64,000 nt of DNA. Source: Pseudomonas sp. TTU2014-080ASC (GTDB taxonomy: Bacteria > Pseudomonadota > Gammaproteobacteria > Pseudomonadales > Pseudomonadaceae). The DNA lies in the NCBI RefSeq assembly GCF_001446935.1, contig NZ_LKKK01000012.1, forward strand, positions 1 through 64,000. Reading direction: 5' to 3'. The position numbers and the translations under genes are program-made. Below, in pieces: positions 1 through 10,868 of the stretch (positions are counted from its first letter, which is position 1; each line of letters opens with the position of its first letter). The notes under the pieces were generated by a model that was given only the letters and a program-made list of their open reading frames with translations, was not told where the DNA came from and searched no databases.

Positions 1-2
1 TC

Positions 3-8
3 TGTCAA
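3..8 (-). promoter_or_regulatory. -35 box of a further rRNA promoter cut by the window edge
   Basis: On the minus strand this reads TTGACA, a perfect sigma-70 -35 hexamer. Its -10 box would lie left of the window. It follows three complete promoters of the same orientation, so it is probably the last of the array. Only the hexamer is visible. Confidence 0.35.
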
Positions 9-87
9 GTGATTTGTGAAAATTTCTTTTCAACTTCAACCACTTGCGCTTTCGGTAGCTTTTCAGCATCTCGTCAGCGGGAGGCGA

Positions 88-115
88 ATTCTACAGCGTT
101 TAAAAACCCTGTCAA
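88..115 (-). promoter_or_regulatory. rRNA-type promoter, third of the tandem array
   Basis: Minus strand: TTGACA, 16-bp spacer, TAGAAT, followed directly by TCGCCTCCCGC. A strong -35 and -10 with a GC-rich discriminator is typical of stringently controlled stable-RNA promoters. An rRNA operon next to tyrS is the arrangement known in P. aeruginosa. The 16S gene itself lies outside the window, so the target is inferred. Confidence 0.75.
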
Positions 116-193
116 CCTGCCTTTTTCACCGCTTTCGATCTACCTGACCGAAGCCACCAACAGGATCAAACCACCACCCTGTCAGCCCGGCGC

Positions 194-221
194 ATTCTAC
201 TCAGCTTTCGCTGATTTGCAA
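194..221 (-). promoter_or_regulatory. rRNA-type promoter, second of the tandem array
   Basis: Minus strand: TTGCAA, 16-bp spacer, TAGAAT, followed by GCGCCGGG. Same spacer length and same GC-rich start region as its two neighbours, about 105 bp upstream of the next promoter. Points out of the window to the left. Confidence 0.65.
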
Positions 222-290
222 CCTCTAAATCAAATTAACTTATTGATTTATAAGCAATTTATCTAGAGGTCTGCGCCGAAGAAGGTGCGC

Positions 291-318
291 ATTATAGGGA
301 GCCAACCTAGAAGATCAA
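291..318 (-). promoter_or_regulatory. rRNA-type promoter, first of the tandem array
   Basis: Minus strand: TTGATC, 16-bp spacer, TATAAT, followed by GCGCACC. It lies just after the tyrS stop codon, so tyrS readthrough and this promoter both feed leftward. An AT-rich stretch at about 228-265 lies between this promoter and the next and could help the second promoter as an UP-like region. Confidence 0.6.
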
Positions 319-332
319 CCCCCAACCGCTAA

Positions 333-1532
333 TCACTCAGCCTTAAGCGTAATTCGCGCGAATGATTTTTTGCCCGCCTGTACGACATGCACCGCGCCGA
401 GACTAAAGACGAATGCACGATCAACCACTTGGCCATCAACCTTTACACTACCCGAACCCAGCAAGTCACGAGCCGCCGCTGCGTTCTTTACAAGCCCTGC
501 CTTATTAAGAAGCGCCGAGACCGGCATATCTTCAGCCGACACAACCTCCACCTCAGGCAGATCATCCGGCAGCTCACCATCCTTCATGCGGTTACCTGCT
601 GACTTATGCGCATTAAGCGCCGCCTCTTCACCATGGAAGCGCGCAACAATTTCTTCTGCCAGCTTGATCTTGATGTCACGCGGGTTAGCTCCCTGCTCGA
701 CATCACGCTTGAACTGATTGATCTCATCCATGGATCGGAAGCTCAGCAACTCAAAGTAACGCCACATCAGAGTATCTGGCATGGACACAAGCTTGTTGTA
801 CATCACACCTGGCGCTTCTTGGATGCCGACATAGTTCCCAAGGGACTTCGACATCTTCTTAACGCCATCCAACCCCTCCAACAGCGGCATTGTGACCACG
901 CACTGAGAAGACTGGCCGTAGGCACGCTGCAGCTCACGCCCCATCAACAGATTGAACTTCTGATCAGTCCCACCCAGCTCTACATCAGCCTTCAGCGCCA
1001 CTGAATCGTAGCCTTGTACCAGCGGATACAGGAACTCATGGATAGCGATAGGCTGATTGGATGTGTAGCGCTTATCAAAGTCATCACGCTCAAGCATGCG
1101 CGCAACGGTGTACTGAGAAGTCAGGCGAATGAAGTCCGCCGGGCCCATTTTATCCATCCAGGTGGAGTTGAATGCCACCTCAGTCTTGGCTGGATCCAGA
1201 ATCTTGAATACCTGAGCTTTATACGTTTCGGCGTTTTCAAGAACCTGCTCGCGCGTCAACGGCGGACGGGTAGCACTTTTGCCACTCGGATCCCCAATCA
1301 TCCCGGTGAAGTCACCAATCAGAAAGATGACCTGATGCCCCAACTCCTGAAACTGACGCAGCTTATTAATAAGCACGGTATGGCCGAGATGCAGGTCAGG
1401 CGCAGTTGGATCAAATCCAGCCTTGATTCGCAGCGGCTCGCCACGCTTCAGTTTTTCCACCAACTCAGCTTCAACGAGAACCTCTTCGGCGCCACGCTTG
1501 ATCAGCGCCAACTGCTCTTCAACGGACTTCAT
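333..1532 (-). CDS. tyrS: tyrosyl-tRNA synthetase
   Basis: Class I aminoacyl-tRNA synthetase that charges tRNA-Tyr with tyrosine in the cytoplasm. The 399-residue protein shows the HIGH-type signature HLGH at 48-51, the KMSKS loop at 226-230 and a C-terminal S4-like RNA-binding region from about 335. The start is the ATG of MKSVEEQ; a 14-residue upstream extension is open but would use a hydrophobic lead unlike the family. Length and the KMSKS form fit the TyrZ-type enzyme of pseudomonads. It is transcribed toward the rRNA promoter array and away from the M23 peptidase gene, with 215 bp between them. No clear intrinsic terminator follows the stop codon. Confidence 0.95.
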   Translation of the reverse strand: MKSVEEQLALIKRGAEEVLVEAELVEKLKRGEPLRIKAGFDPTAPDLHLGHTVLINKLRQFQELGHQVIFLIGDFTGMIGDPSGKSATRPPLTREQVLENAETYKAQVFKILDPAKTEVAFNSTWMDKMGPADFIRLTSQYTVARMLERDDFDKRYTSNQPIAIHEFLYPLVQGYDSVALKADVELGGTDQKFNLLMGRELQRAYGQSSQCVVTMPLLEGLDGVKKMSKSLGNYVGIQEAPGVMYNKLVSMPDTLMWRYFELLSFRSMDEINQFKRDVEQGANPRDIKIKLAEEIVARFHGEEAALNAHKSAGNRMKDGELPDDLPEVEVVSAEDMPVSALLNKAGLVKNAAAARDLLGSGSVKVDGQVVDRAFVFSLGAVHVVQAGKKSFARITLKAE

Positions 1533-1747
1533 GACAAAACTCACAACCACAAGGAAACAAAGGGGAGCAACCATACAAGATCAGAAACAAATCTCAAGGT
1601 TTGACCCGGGTCAAATCCTTGGGCTTTGCGGAACGGCAGGGTTGCTTAGCATACGATTTGGTTATATTTTATACAGTTACTGCATTTTCATCATATTGTT
1701 TATCTTTTTTTCTTTTCATTTTCACTTCCAAATTAAGTACGCAGCCT

Positions 1748-4263
<2,516 letters not shown>

Positions 4264-4270
4264 GATAAAA

Positions 4271-4302
4271 ACAAAAACGCCGCGCTAAATGCGCGGCGTT
4301 TC
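4271..4302. terminator. bidirectional terminator between anmK and erpA
   Basis: Perfect 10-bp stem (AACGCCGCGC/GCGCGGCGTT) around a TAAAT loop. The minus-strand product has the longer U-rich tail, so it mainly ends erpA transcripts; the plus side has three T residues after the stem. Confidence 0.85.
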
Positions 4303-4317
4303 AGTATCTGCATGGCC

Positions 4318-4668
4318 TTAGATCGAGAATGACGAACCGCAACCGCAGGTGGTGGTGGCATTTGGGTTTTTGATGACGAAACGGGAACCCTCAAGGCCTT
4401 CCTGGTAGTCAACTTCAGCACCGACCAGGTACTGAAAGCTCATTGGATCAACCACAAGGCTGACACCTTCACGCTCGACGATTGTGTCGTCTTCTGCAAC
4501 ATCTTCATCGAAGGTGAAACCATACTGAAATCCTGAGCATCCGCCGCCCGTAACAAACACGCGCAACTTAAGGCGCGGATTGCCCTCCTCACTAACCAGG
4601 CTCTTAACCTTGTTGGCGGCACCCTCTGTAAATAGCAAAGGGGTGGGGGTGAATGATTCAACGCTCAT
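4318..4668 (-). CDS. erpA: A-type iron-sulfur carrier protein ErpA
   Basis: Binds an Fe-S cluster and hands it to apoproteins such as isoprenoid and respiratory enzymes. The protein has 116 residues, the usual ErpA length, with the three conserved cysteines C44 (GGCSGFQYG) and C108/C110 (CGCGSSF). Start ATG of MSVESFTP. It is followed by a strong hairpin, and the bactofilin gene lies 75 bp upstream on the same strand. ErpA is preferred over IscA or SufA because of the long N-terminal part and the gene order. Confidence 0.93.
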   Translation of the reverse strand: MSVESFTPTPLLFTEGAANKVKSLVSEEGNPRLKLRVFVTGGGCSGFQYGFTFDEDVAEDDTIVEREGVSLVVDPMSFQYLVGAEVDYQEGLEGSRFVIKNPNATTTCGCGSSFSI

Positions 4669-4743
4669 GCTGATTAACTCCCGGCGCTAGGGCCATACTG
4701 CGTTCTGCTTCACATTATCCGCTTACCCTAGAAAAGCGGTCAA

Positions 4744-5151
4744 CTATTCTCCGTCTATACATTGCGGCAATTCCAACGGCCGTTCAGCACCATGCATATG
4801 ACACAGATTGCCCTCAACTTGCGCGCCCATGGCCATTTCCATCACGCCATAGTGCAAATTGCCGCGAATCCTGGCCTTAGCCCCTAACTCCAAGTGCTCG
4901 CTGGCGTGAATGTCTCCCAAGACCTCTCCGTCGACGATGACATGGGGAGCGCGAATATCTCCTTCAACCCGCCCCAGGGCGCTAACACGCACCAAACCTT
5001 CAAGCGCCTGCAAGTTGCCTTTTACTGCACCATCGACCTGAACTGCTCCGTCAAAACGCATATCGCCGTGCAACTCCGCCCCCACAGCCAGCAGACTTGT
5101 TTTGCCTGCATAGCGTTGCAGGTCCGGCCCAGCTTTGCCTTTATTCCACAT
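4744..5151 (-). CDS. bactofilin family polymer-forming protein
   Basis: Small cytoskeletal protein (DUF583) that polymerises without nucleotide and often scaffolds peptidoglycan hydrolases. The 135 residues contain the repetitive beta-helix pattern with glycine-turn-hydrophobic steps from about 20 to 118, for example VDGAVKGNL, GRVEGDI, GEVLGDI and ARIRGNL. The gene sits 9 bp after the coiled-coil membrane protein gene, so the two are probably translated from one message with argC. Bactofilin genes in many bacteria neighbour M23 peptidase genes, and one lies 1.6 kb away here. Confidence 0.88.
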   Translation of the reverse strand: MWNKGKAGPDLQRYAGKTSLLAVGAELHGDMRFDGAVQVDGAVKGNLQALEGLVRVSALGRVEGDIRAPHVIVDGEVLGDIHASEHLELGAKARIRGNLHYGVMEMAMGAQVEGNLCHMHGAERPLELPQCIDGE

Positions 5152-5160
5152 GGGGAATAT

Positions 5161-5874
5161 TTACTCCTTCCTATTCCACTCAAAGGTCCGAACTATCGGC
5201 TTTTGCCCCTTGATCTCGGCCTTGATAGCGACTCGCTCAGCAACGAACCCCTCCGGTAGCTGTAATTCGGCAAACTGAGCAGCTTCAGGAATTGCCAGAA
5301 AATGCTTAAAGCCAAACTCAATCGGGTGGGGCTGTGCATCATGAATCCCCTCTGACAAGTCAGCGAGCGAGTACGTCACCGTTTTGCCATCCTGTTTTCC
5401 ACTAACAGTGATCAACAGTGTCCCCTGTAAAGGTTTTTCCCCCTTACCCAGTCGGTTTAGGAGAATCTTGTAGCGGTATCGTCCAGCGGCTTCTGACGGC
5501 AATACCTCGAATGCCTTGATATTGAGCTCATCCTGGCGGCGTTCGGGCGCTACAACACCTTTGTAAAACGCAAGGTCTTGTTGCTGCTTATAGATCTGCT
5601 CTTCCAGCAGTTTGATTGTCAGACGACTTTGCTCGTTGGCCTGCTGGCTCACCTGCTCGGCGCTTTTGAGCACCGCCATCTGTTGGCGCAGCTCTTCGAT
5701 TTCTTGCTCCAGATGTTGGCTCTGCTGAGTGTCAGTAACAGGCAACCCCTGCCCTTCCTGCCACTTGCTGCCAGCCCAAAAAGACAGCGGGATACAAGCC
5801 ACCAGCACACCAGTCATCAGCAACCCACGCTTGCTTCGGCGCGGGTTGGTAGGCCGGACTTCCCAGCCGCTCAT
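5161..5874 (-). CDS. DUF6776-like coiled-coil membrane protein
   Basis: Function unknown. The 237-residue protein has a basic N-terminus, one membrane segment at about 18-35, a heptad-rich coiled coil at about 48-100 (QQSQHLEQEIEELRQQM and onward) and a beta-rich domain to the end, probably in the periplasm. The start ATG shares one base with the argC stop (TGATG), so translation is likely coupled to argC. The bactofilin gene follows at 9 bp. The topology suggests an envelope partner of the bactofilin, but that is inference from position only. Confidence 0.75.
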   Translation of the reverse strand: MSGWEVRPTNPRRSKRGLLMTGVLVACIPLSFWAGSKWQEGQGLPVTDTQQSQHLEQEIEELRQQMAVLKSAEQVSQQANEQSRLTIKLLEEQIYKQQQDLAFYKGVVAPERRQDELNIKAFEVLPSEAAGRYRYKILLNRLGKGEKPLQGTLLITVSGKQDGKTVTYSLADLSEGIHDAQPHPIEFGFKHFLAIPEAAQFAELQLPEGFVAERVAIKAEIKGQKPIVRTFEWNRKE

Positions 5875-6908
5875 CAGGGCAGCAGCGCCGCGTGGCTAAG
5901 CCCCGAAAGCTCATCCAGCCCAAAGAGGATGTTCATGTTCTGCACGGCTTGACCCGAAGCCCCTTTGACCAAGTTGTCGATAACGGACAACACCACCACC
6001 AGATCACCATCTTGCGGACGATGAACAGCGATACGGCATACGTTGGCACCGCGTACGCTGCGCGTTTCCGGGTGGCTACCTGCAGGCATAACGTCAACAA
6101 ACGGCTCATTGGCATAACGCTGTTCATACAGCGCCTGCAGGTCCACAGAACGATCGACAACCGTCGCATAAACCGTGGCGTGAATACCGCGAATCATTGG
6201 CGTCAGGTGCGGCACAAACGTCAGACCAACATCTTTACCAGCGGCGCGACGCAGGCCTTGACGAATTTCCGGGAGGTGACGATGGCCTTTGACGCCATAG
6301 GCCTTCATGCTTTCGCCCGCCTCGCTGAACAACGACCCCACACTGGCTCCGCGCCCCGCCCCACTGACACCGGACTTGCAGTCGGCAATCAGTTGAGTTG
6401 TGTCTGCAATTCCTGCTTCTAGCAGCGGAATCAGCGCCAGCTGCGTGGCAGTTGGATAGCAGCCTGGCACAGCAATCAGACGCGCCTGTTTGATGGCTTC
6501 ACGGTTAACCTCCGGCAAGCCGTAAACAGCCTCAGGGAGCAAGTCAGGCGCGCCGTGGGGCTGAGCGTACCACTTGGCCCACTCATCGGCGTCCTGCAGG
6601 CGGAAATCGGCAGACAGATCGATCACTTTAGTGCCGGTGGCCAACAGCTCGCCGGCCAGTGCATGGGCAACGCCATGCGGAGTGGCGAAGAACACTACAT
6701 CGCAAGCCCCCAGTGTCGCCACGTCAGGGACACTGAATGCAAGGTTGTCGTAATGGCCACGCAGGTTCGGGTACATCTCATCAACGCGCACGCCTGCCTC
6801 GGAGCGGGAGGTAATCACCTCAACCTGCGCTTGCGGATGCTGCGCCAGCAAACGCAGCAACTCCACACCGGTGTAGCCTGTGCCGCCGACGATACCGACC
6901 TTGATCAT
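5874..6908 (-). CDS. argC: N-acetyl-gamma-glutamyl-phosphate reductase
   Basis: NADPH-dependent third step of arginine biosynthesis, reducing N-acetylglutamyl-phosphate to the semialdehyde. The start [14 protein letters not shown] gives 344 residues with a Rossmann glycine motif at the N-terminus and the catalytic cysteine C150 in VPGCYPTA. An upstream in-frame ATG would add 22 residues ahead of the Rossmann strand and was rejected. First gene of a minus-strand set with the coiled-coil protein and bactofilin; the intergenic link (1-bp overlap) is with a gene of unrelated role. Confidence 0.95.
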   Translation of the reverse strand: MIKVGIVGGTGYTGVELLRLLAQHPQAQVEVITSRSEAGVRVDEMYPNLRGHYDNLAFSVPDVATLGACDVVFFATPHGVAHALAGELLATGTKVIDLSADFRLQDADEWAKWYAQPHGAPDLLPEAVYGLPEVNREAIKQARLIAVPGCYPTATQLALIPLLEAGIADTTQLIADCKSGVSGAGRGASVGSLFSEAGESMKAYGVKGHRHLPEIRQGLRRAAGKDVGLTFVPHLTPMIRGIHATVYATVVDRSVDLQALYEQRYANEPFVDVMPAGSHPETRSVRGANVCRIAVHRPQDGDLVVVLSVIDNLVKGASGQAVQNMNILFGLDELSGLSHAALLP

Positions 6909-7046
6909 TGAATGCCCCTTGAGTAGCCACTGTGGAAAACCGCTGATGATAAGGCCGCAGAGGCGCTGGGCCAACTTTTACTGCCGGATGACGCCAGCAT
7001 CTTGGCGCACTACTATCAACAGTCAGTCCCCATCCCGAGGTGCTTC

Positions 7047-7475
7047 ATGCTCTACCTGTGGCTCAAGGCCCTGCATATTATTGCCGTCGTCTGCTGGTTT
7101 GCCGGCCTGTTCTACTTACCGCGCCTATTTGTCTATCACGCGATGAGCAAAGACACGGTCAGCCACGAGCGCTTTTGCATCATGGAGCGCAAGCTCTACC
7201 GCGGCATCATGTGGCCTTCGATGATTCTGACGCTGGCCATGGGTGGCTGGCTGATCAGCCTCAACTCGAGTTATTACTTCAGCCAAGGCTGGATGCACGC
7301 CAAGCTCACGCTGGTGGCTCTGCTTGTGGTTTACCAGCTCTACTGCGGTATACAGATCAAGGCGTTTGCCCAAAACAATAACCAGCGCGGCCATGTATTT
7401 TTCCGCTGGTTTAATGAAGCCCCTGTACTGGCGTTGCTGGGGATCGTCATCCTGGTTGTAGTACGCCCTTTCTGA
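7047..7475 (+). CDS. hemJ: HemJ-type protoporphyrinogen IX oxidase
   Basis: Membrane enzyme oxidising protoporphyrinogen IX to protoporphyrin IX in haem synthesis. The 142-residue protein has four membrane segments and the UPF0093 N-terminus MLYLWLKALHII, in which H10 is the conserved histidine. The ATG used has a GAGGTG ribosome site seven bases upstream; an earlier in-frame ATG 45 bp upstream would add 15 non-family residues. The nitronate monooxygenase gene follows at 21 bp on the same strand. Confidence 0.88.
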   Translation: MLYLWLKALHIIAVVCWFAGLFYLPRLFVYHAMSKDTVSHERFCIMERKLYRGIMWPSMILTLAMGGWLISLNSSYYFSQGWMHAKLTLVALLVVYQLYCGIQIKAFAQNNNQRGHVFFRWFNEAPVLALLGIVILVVVRPF

Positions 7476-7496
7476 TCTCTGTAAAAGGATCACGCT

Positions 7497-8456
7497 ATGA
7501 CTCTGCCTGCTCTGCTTGAAAACCGCCTGCGTTTGCCCGTTGTTGCTGCGCCTATGTTTCTGGTGTCAGACCCTACTCTGGTGACGGCCTGTTGCAACAA
7601 TGGCATCGTCGGCAGCTTCCCGGCGCTCAATCAGCGTGACAGCAATGGCTTGCGCACATGGCTTGAACAAATTCGCGCGGGCCTTGTGAAAGACGCAGCA
7701 CCTTATGCCGTAAACCTCATCGTTCATGCTAGCAACCCTCGTCTGCAGGCCGATCTGAAGATTTGTGTGGAACAACAGGTTCCTATCGTCATCACCAGCC
7801 TAGGTGCGGTAAAGGATGTGGTGGATGCCGTACACAGCTATGGCGGACTGGTGTTCCACGATGTAACCACACGCCGCCATGCTGAAAAGGCAGCAGAAGC
7901 CGGGGTGGATGGATTGATTGCAGTGGGCGCTGGGGCAGGTGGCCATGCGGGGACCTGGAACCCATTTGCGCTGGTCGCCGAAATTCGCCAGTTTTTCGAT
8001 AAAACCTTGCTGCTGGCAGGCTGCATTAATCATGGCCACGAAATTCTAGCCACCCAGATTCTCGGGGCGGATCTGGCTTACATGGGCACGCGTCTGATCG
8101 CCACCCAGCACAACGGAGCCGACGACGCCTACAAGCAGATGATCCTTCAAGCCAAAGCAGCCGACATCATCCACACACCGGCAGTCTCAGGCGTGCCAGC
8201 GAGCTTTATGCGCCAGAGCCTTGAGCAAGCCGGTTACGACCTGAATCAGTTGCAAAACAAAGCCGACATCAACTATGGCGAAAAACTCAAACCCATAAAC
8301 GATGAAGCCAAAGCTTGGAAAACCGTGTGGTCTGCCGGCCAAGGTGTGGGCGGCATTGAAGATCTGCCATCCATTGAGGAGCTGATCAAGCGACTTGACG
8401 CTGAATACCGCACGGCCTTGCAACGCTGCCAGCAATTACGCCTTCAAGCGCAATGA
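7497..8456 (+). CDS. nitronate monooxygenase family flavoprotein
   Basis: FMN-dependent TIM-barrel enzyme of the nitronate monooxygenase (2-nitropropane dioxygenase) family, which oxidises toxic propionate 3-nitronate-type compounds. The 319 residues show the FMN-phosphate and active-site motif GAGAGGHAGTWNP with H150, and GADLAYMGTRLI near 200. An AAGGA ribosome site precedes the ATG. The last four bases overlap the start of the PLP enzyme gene (ATGA), so the two products are probably made together. Substrate is not deducible from sequence. Confidence 0.85.
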   Translation: MTLPALLENRLRLPVVAAPMFLVSDPTLVTACCNNGIVGSFPALNQRDSNGLRTWLEQIRAGLVKDAAPYAVNLIVHASNPRLQADLKICVEQQVPIVITSLGAVKDVVDAVHSYGGLVFHDVTTRRHAEKAAEAGVDGLIAVGAGAGGHAGTWNPFALVAEIRQFFDKTLLLAGCINHGHEILATQILGADLAYMGTRLIATQHNGADDAYKQMILQAKAADIIHTPAVSGVPASFMRQSLEQAGYDLNQLQNKADINYGEKLKPINDEAKAWKTVWSAGQGVGGIEDLPSIEELIKRLDAEYRTALQRCQQLRLQAQ

Positions 8457-9673
8457 ATCCGGCAGACAGACTGTCACCCCGGGAGCAACCACATCCGCCG
8501 TACTTCGCAGCCCTCAATCACATGCTGCGTCAGCACGGCGGGGGGATTGCGCAGTTGATTATTGACCTCGACCGCCTGGATCAGAACGCCGCGCACCTGA
8601 GTGCGCATCTGGACAGTAGCCTGCCACTGCGTTTGGTGGCCAAGTCCCTGTCTCCACCAGCACTGCTGCAATACTTGTCGAAATCGCTCAACTGCCAACG
8701 CTTCATGGCGTTCCACCAGCCACACCTCAATCAGTTAGCTCGGGACTTTCCCCGCAGCGACATACTGCTGGGCAAACCTCTGCCTCTGGCGGCGGCCCGG
8801 CAGTTTTACCAGCAGCTGGAGGGGCCCGCTGAATTTGTCCCGGCACAACAACTGACTTGGCTCATCGACAGCCTGCCAAGGCTGTACGAGTACGCAGAAC
8901 TCGCACAAGCGCTCGAGCAGCCCATGCAAATTGCCTTTGAGATCGACATCGGCCTGACTCGGGGCGGCTTCAACGCTCCCGAGCAACTGACCGCTGCGCT
9001 GACTTGGCTGCAGGACAACCCGAACCACCTAAACGTTCGCGGCCTGATGGGGTACGACGCCCATATCGCCCAAGCGCCTTTTTGGCTCGGACGCAGGCAA
9101 GCTTTTCGTAACAGTTCAGCCCGCTACAAAGCCTTTATAGAGGCAGCACAGCGCTTCCCCCAGCAATGGCCGCAACAGCCCACGCTCAATGGCGCAGGAA
9201 GCCTCACCTACCGCCTGCATACCAACGCAGAAACCGTCCTAAACGAAGTGTCGGTGGGATCTGCGCTGCTTAAGCCCAGCGACTTTGACAACGATCTGCT
9301 CAGTGAACTGCAACCGGCGCTGTGGATTGCCAGCCCCGTCCTGAAGGCGCTCCCCGGGCAACTACCGTTTATAGGCAAGACCCACGCTCTACTACAGGCC
9401 TTTAACCGAAACCGTCAACAGACCTATTACCTCTACGGCGGCCAATGGCCAGCGCAGCCCCACTCTCCAAATGGGTTACGTTATGACGACCTATTTGGTC
9501 GCAGTGCCAATCAGGAGCGCCTTACCAGTTCCCGCCGCTGTAGACTTCAGGTTGATGACTGGGTCTTTTTCCGCCCCCAGCGTTCGGAAGGTGTCTTCGA
9601 ACTGTTCAATCAAATTCAACTGGTCCGCAACGGCCAGTGGGTAGACCGCTGGGACACGATTGCCAAGACTTAG
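8453..9673 (+). CDS. alanine racemase / D-threonine aldolase-like PLP protein (DSD1 family)
   Basis: Fold-type III PLP enzyme with an N-terminal barrel and a C-terminal beta domain. The likely PLP lysine is K64 in LRLVAKS; the N-terminal barrel then runs through FEIDIGLTRGGF and LNGAGSLTYRLH, and the C-terminal part carries the dehydratase-like domain. The 406-residue length fits the DSD1/D-threonine aldolase branch better than classical Alr (about 355). It may act on a D- or beta-hydroxy amino acid. It overlaps the nitronate monooxygenase by 4 bp; the biochemical reason for the pairing is unknown. Confidence 0.75.
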   Translation: MNPADRLSPREQPHPPYFAALNHMLRQHGGGIAQLIIDLDRLDQNAAHLSAHLDSSLPLRLVAKSLSPPALLQYLSKSLNCQRFMAFHQPHLNQLARDFPRSDILLGKPLPLAAARQFYQQLEGPAEFVPAQQLTWLIDSLPRLYEYAELAQALEQPMQIAFEIDIGLTRGGFNAPEQLTAALTWLQDNPNHLNVRGLMGYDAHIAQAPFWLGRRQAFRNSSARYKAFIEAAQRFPQQWPQQPTLNGAGSLTYRLHTNAETVLNEVSVGSALLKPSDFDNDLLSELQPALWIASPVLKALPGQLPFIGKTHALLQAFNRNRQQTYYLYGGQWPAQPHSPNGLRYDDLFGRSANQERLTSSRRCRLQVDDWVFFRPQRSEGVFELFNQIQLVRNGQWVDRWDTIAKT

Positions 9674-9753
9674 TCGCACAGACACTTGTTTCGCCATCTG
9701 TCGGACAGATAGTCTAGAAATTCTCCCCCCTGACATTCACAAGGATGCCCGGC

Positions 9754-10716
9754 ATGACAGCTACCCGATACAAGATTGTGTTCACCGGAGATGTGCTGCC
9801 GGGTCACGACCTGAACACCGTCAAAGATAATCTGGCCAAACTGTTTAAAAGCGACGTCAATCGCATCAATGCCCTATTTAAAGGAACTAACGTCGATATC
9901 AAGCGCGACCTGAGCGAAGCCGAAGCCAAGCAGTACTTCAACGCACTGCAAAAAGCAGGCGCAGAGGTGAAGATCGAGCACGACCTCAGCGCCAGCCTCA
10001 CACTGGTTGAGACTGAGGATCATCCGACCGCCACAACGCAGACTGGCACCGCACATGACAGCCAGATGACCTGCCCAAAGTGCGGACACGTGCAGCCTAA
10101 GAACAGCGAATGCTCTGCGTGCGGCATCATCATCGAGAAATATCTGGCCCGTCAGGAAGAAGTTGCCCAGTCCACCCCAGCGATGGCCATGCAACCGACA
10201 ACGCCCTACGCGCCGCCAAAATCAGCAGTGAGCGAAAATCTGCCCGCAGTAGGCACGCTAAAGGTGTTTACCACCGACGGTCGTATTGGCCGCCTGCGCT
10301 ACCTGGCGTGGTCTCTGGTGATGACGCTGGTATTCATTCCTGCCATTGCTATCTTCGCGGTTGCTCTCGGAGCGGGTGATAGTTCCGGAATACTCTCCAT
10401 TATTGCCGGGGTGATCGGCGTAGCCGCGCTTGCAGTGGTCTCAATCATGATCGGTGTCCAGCGCGTACATGACATTGGCTGGTCAGGCTGGATGATTTTG
10501 CTCACCTTCGTCCCGGCCATTGGCACAGTGTTTACTCTGTTGATGCTCCTTATGCCCGGCAGCACTGAGGCAAATCGCTACGGCCCTCCACCGCCACCAA
10601 ACAGCACGGCAGTCAAAGTACTGGCCTCGCTCTGGTTGGTGCTGATTGTCGGCGGCCTGCTGCTGGCGATCCTGGTGCCGAGCTACATGGCCTTTCTTGA
10701 AAACTCAATGAAATAA
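9754..10716 (+). CDS. zinc-ribbon and DUF805 membrane protein
   Basis: Function unknown. The 320-residue protein has three parts: a soluble domain at 1-80 (RYKIVFTGDVLPGHD, then helix-rich), a zinc ribbon with C107, C110, C120 and C123 (CPKCG and CSACG), and a C-terminal DUF805 membrane domain with three or four segments from about 180 plus a last segment at 288-310. AAGG lies nine bases before the second of two nearby ATGs and touches the first, so the second is used. A strong inverted repeat follows the gene. Confidence 0.75.
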   Translation: MTATRYKIVFTGDVLPGHDLNTVKDNLAKLFKSDVNRINALFKGTNVDIKRDLSEAEAKQYFNALQKAGAEVKIEHDLSASLTLVETEDHPTATTQTGTAHDSQMTCPKCGHVQPKNSECSACGIIIEKYLARQEEVAQSTPAMAMQPTTPYAPPKSAVSENLPAVGTLKVFTTDGRIGRLRYLAWSLVMTLVFIPAIAIFAVALGAGDSSGILSIIAGVIGVAALAVVSIMIGVQRVHDIGWSGWMILLTFVPAIGTVFTLLMLLMPGSTEANRYGPPPPPNSTAVKVLASLWLVLIVGGLLLAILVPSYMAFLENSMK

Positions 10717-10728
10717 GCCTGAGCAGTT

Positions 10729-10766
10729 GCTGTCGCAGACAGGCACAATAGCGCCGCTGCGACAGC
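10729..10766 (+). repeat. 10-bp perfect inverted repeat after the DUF805 gene
   Basis: GCTGTCGCAG and CTGCGACAGC are exact reverse complements separated by 18 bp, starting 13 bp after the DUF805 stop. There is no T-run, so this is either a factor-assisted 3' end, an RNA-stabilising hairpin or a protein site for the SDR gene downstream. Confidence 0.6.
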
Positions 10767-10868
10767 CAGGCCCACAGCCTCGCCCCACTGCCCGTCCACC
10801 TAAGGTGCAGTGAACAGCTATCGTATTCTTAGCTTATGCAACTGACGGGACTGCCCTCGGAGAATCTA

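Noticed and set aside
9..266. Plus-strand open frame of 85 codons at the window start
   Set aside because: It lies on the opposite strand of the tandem rRNA-type promoters, has no ribosome site and low-complexity, non-protein-like content.
6950..7046. Open stretch in frame with hemJ (reads like [21 protein letters not shown]) upstream of the chosen start
   Set aside because: No start codon with a ribosome site precedes it, and HemJ proteins begin at the membrane segment. It may be a gene remnant, but nothing proves it.
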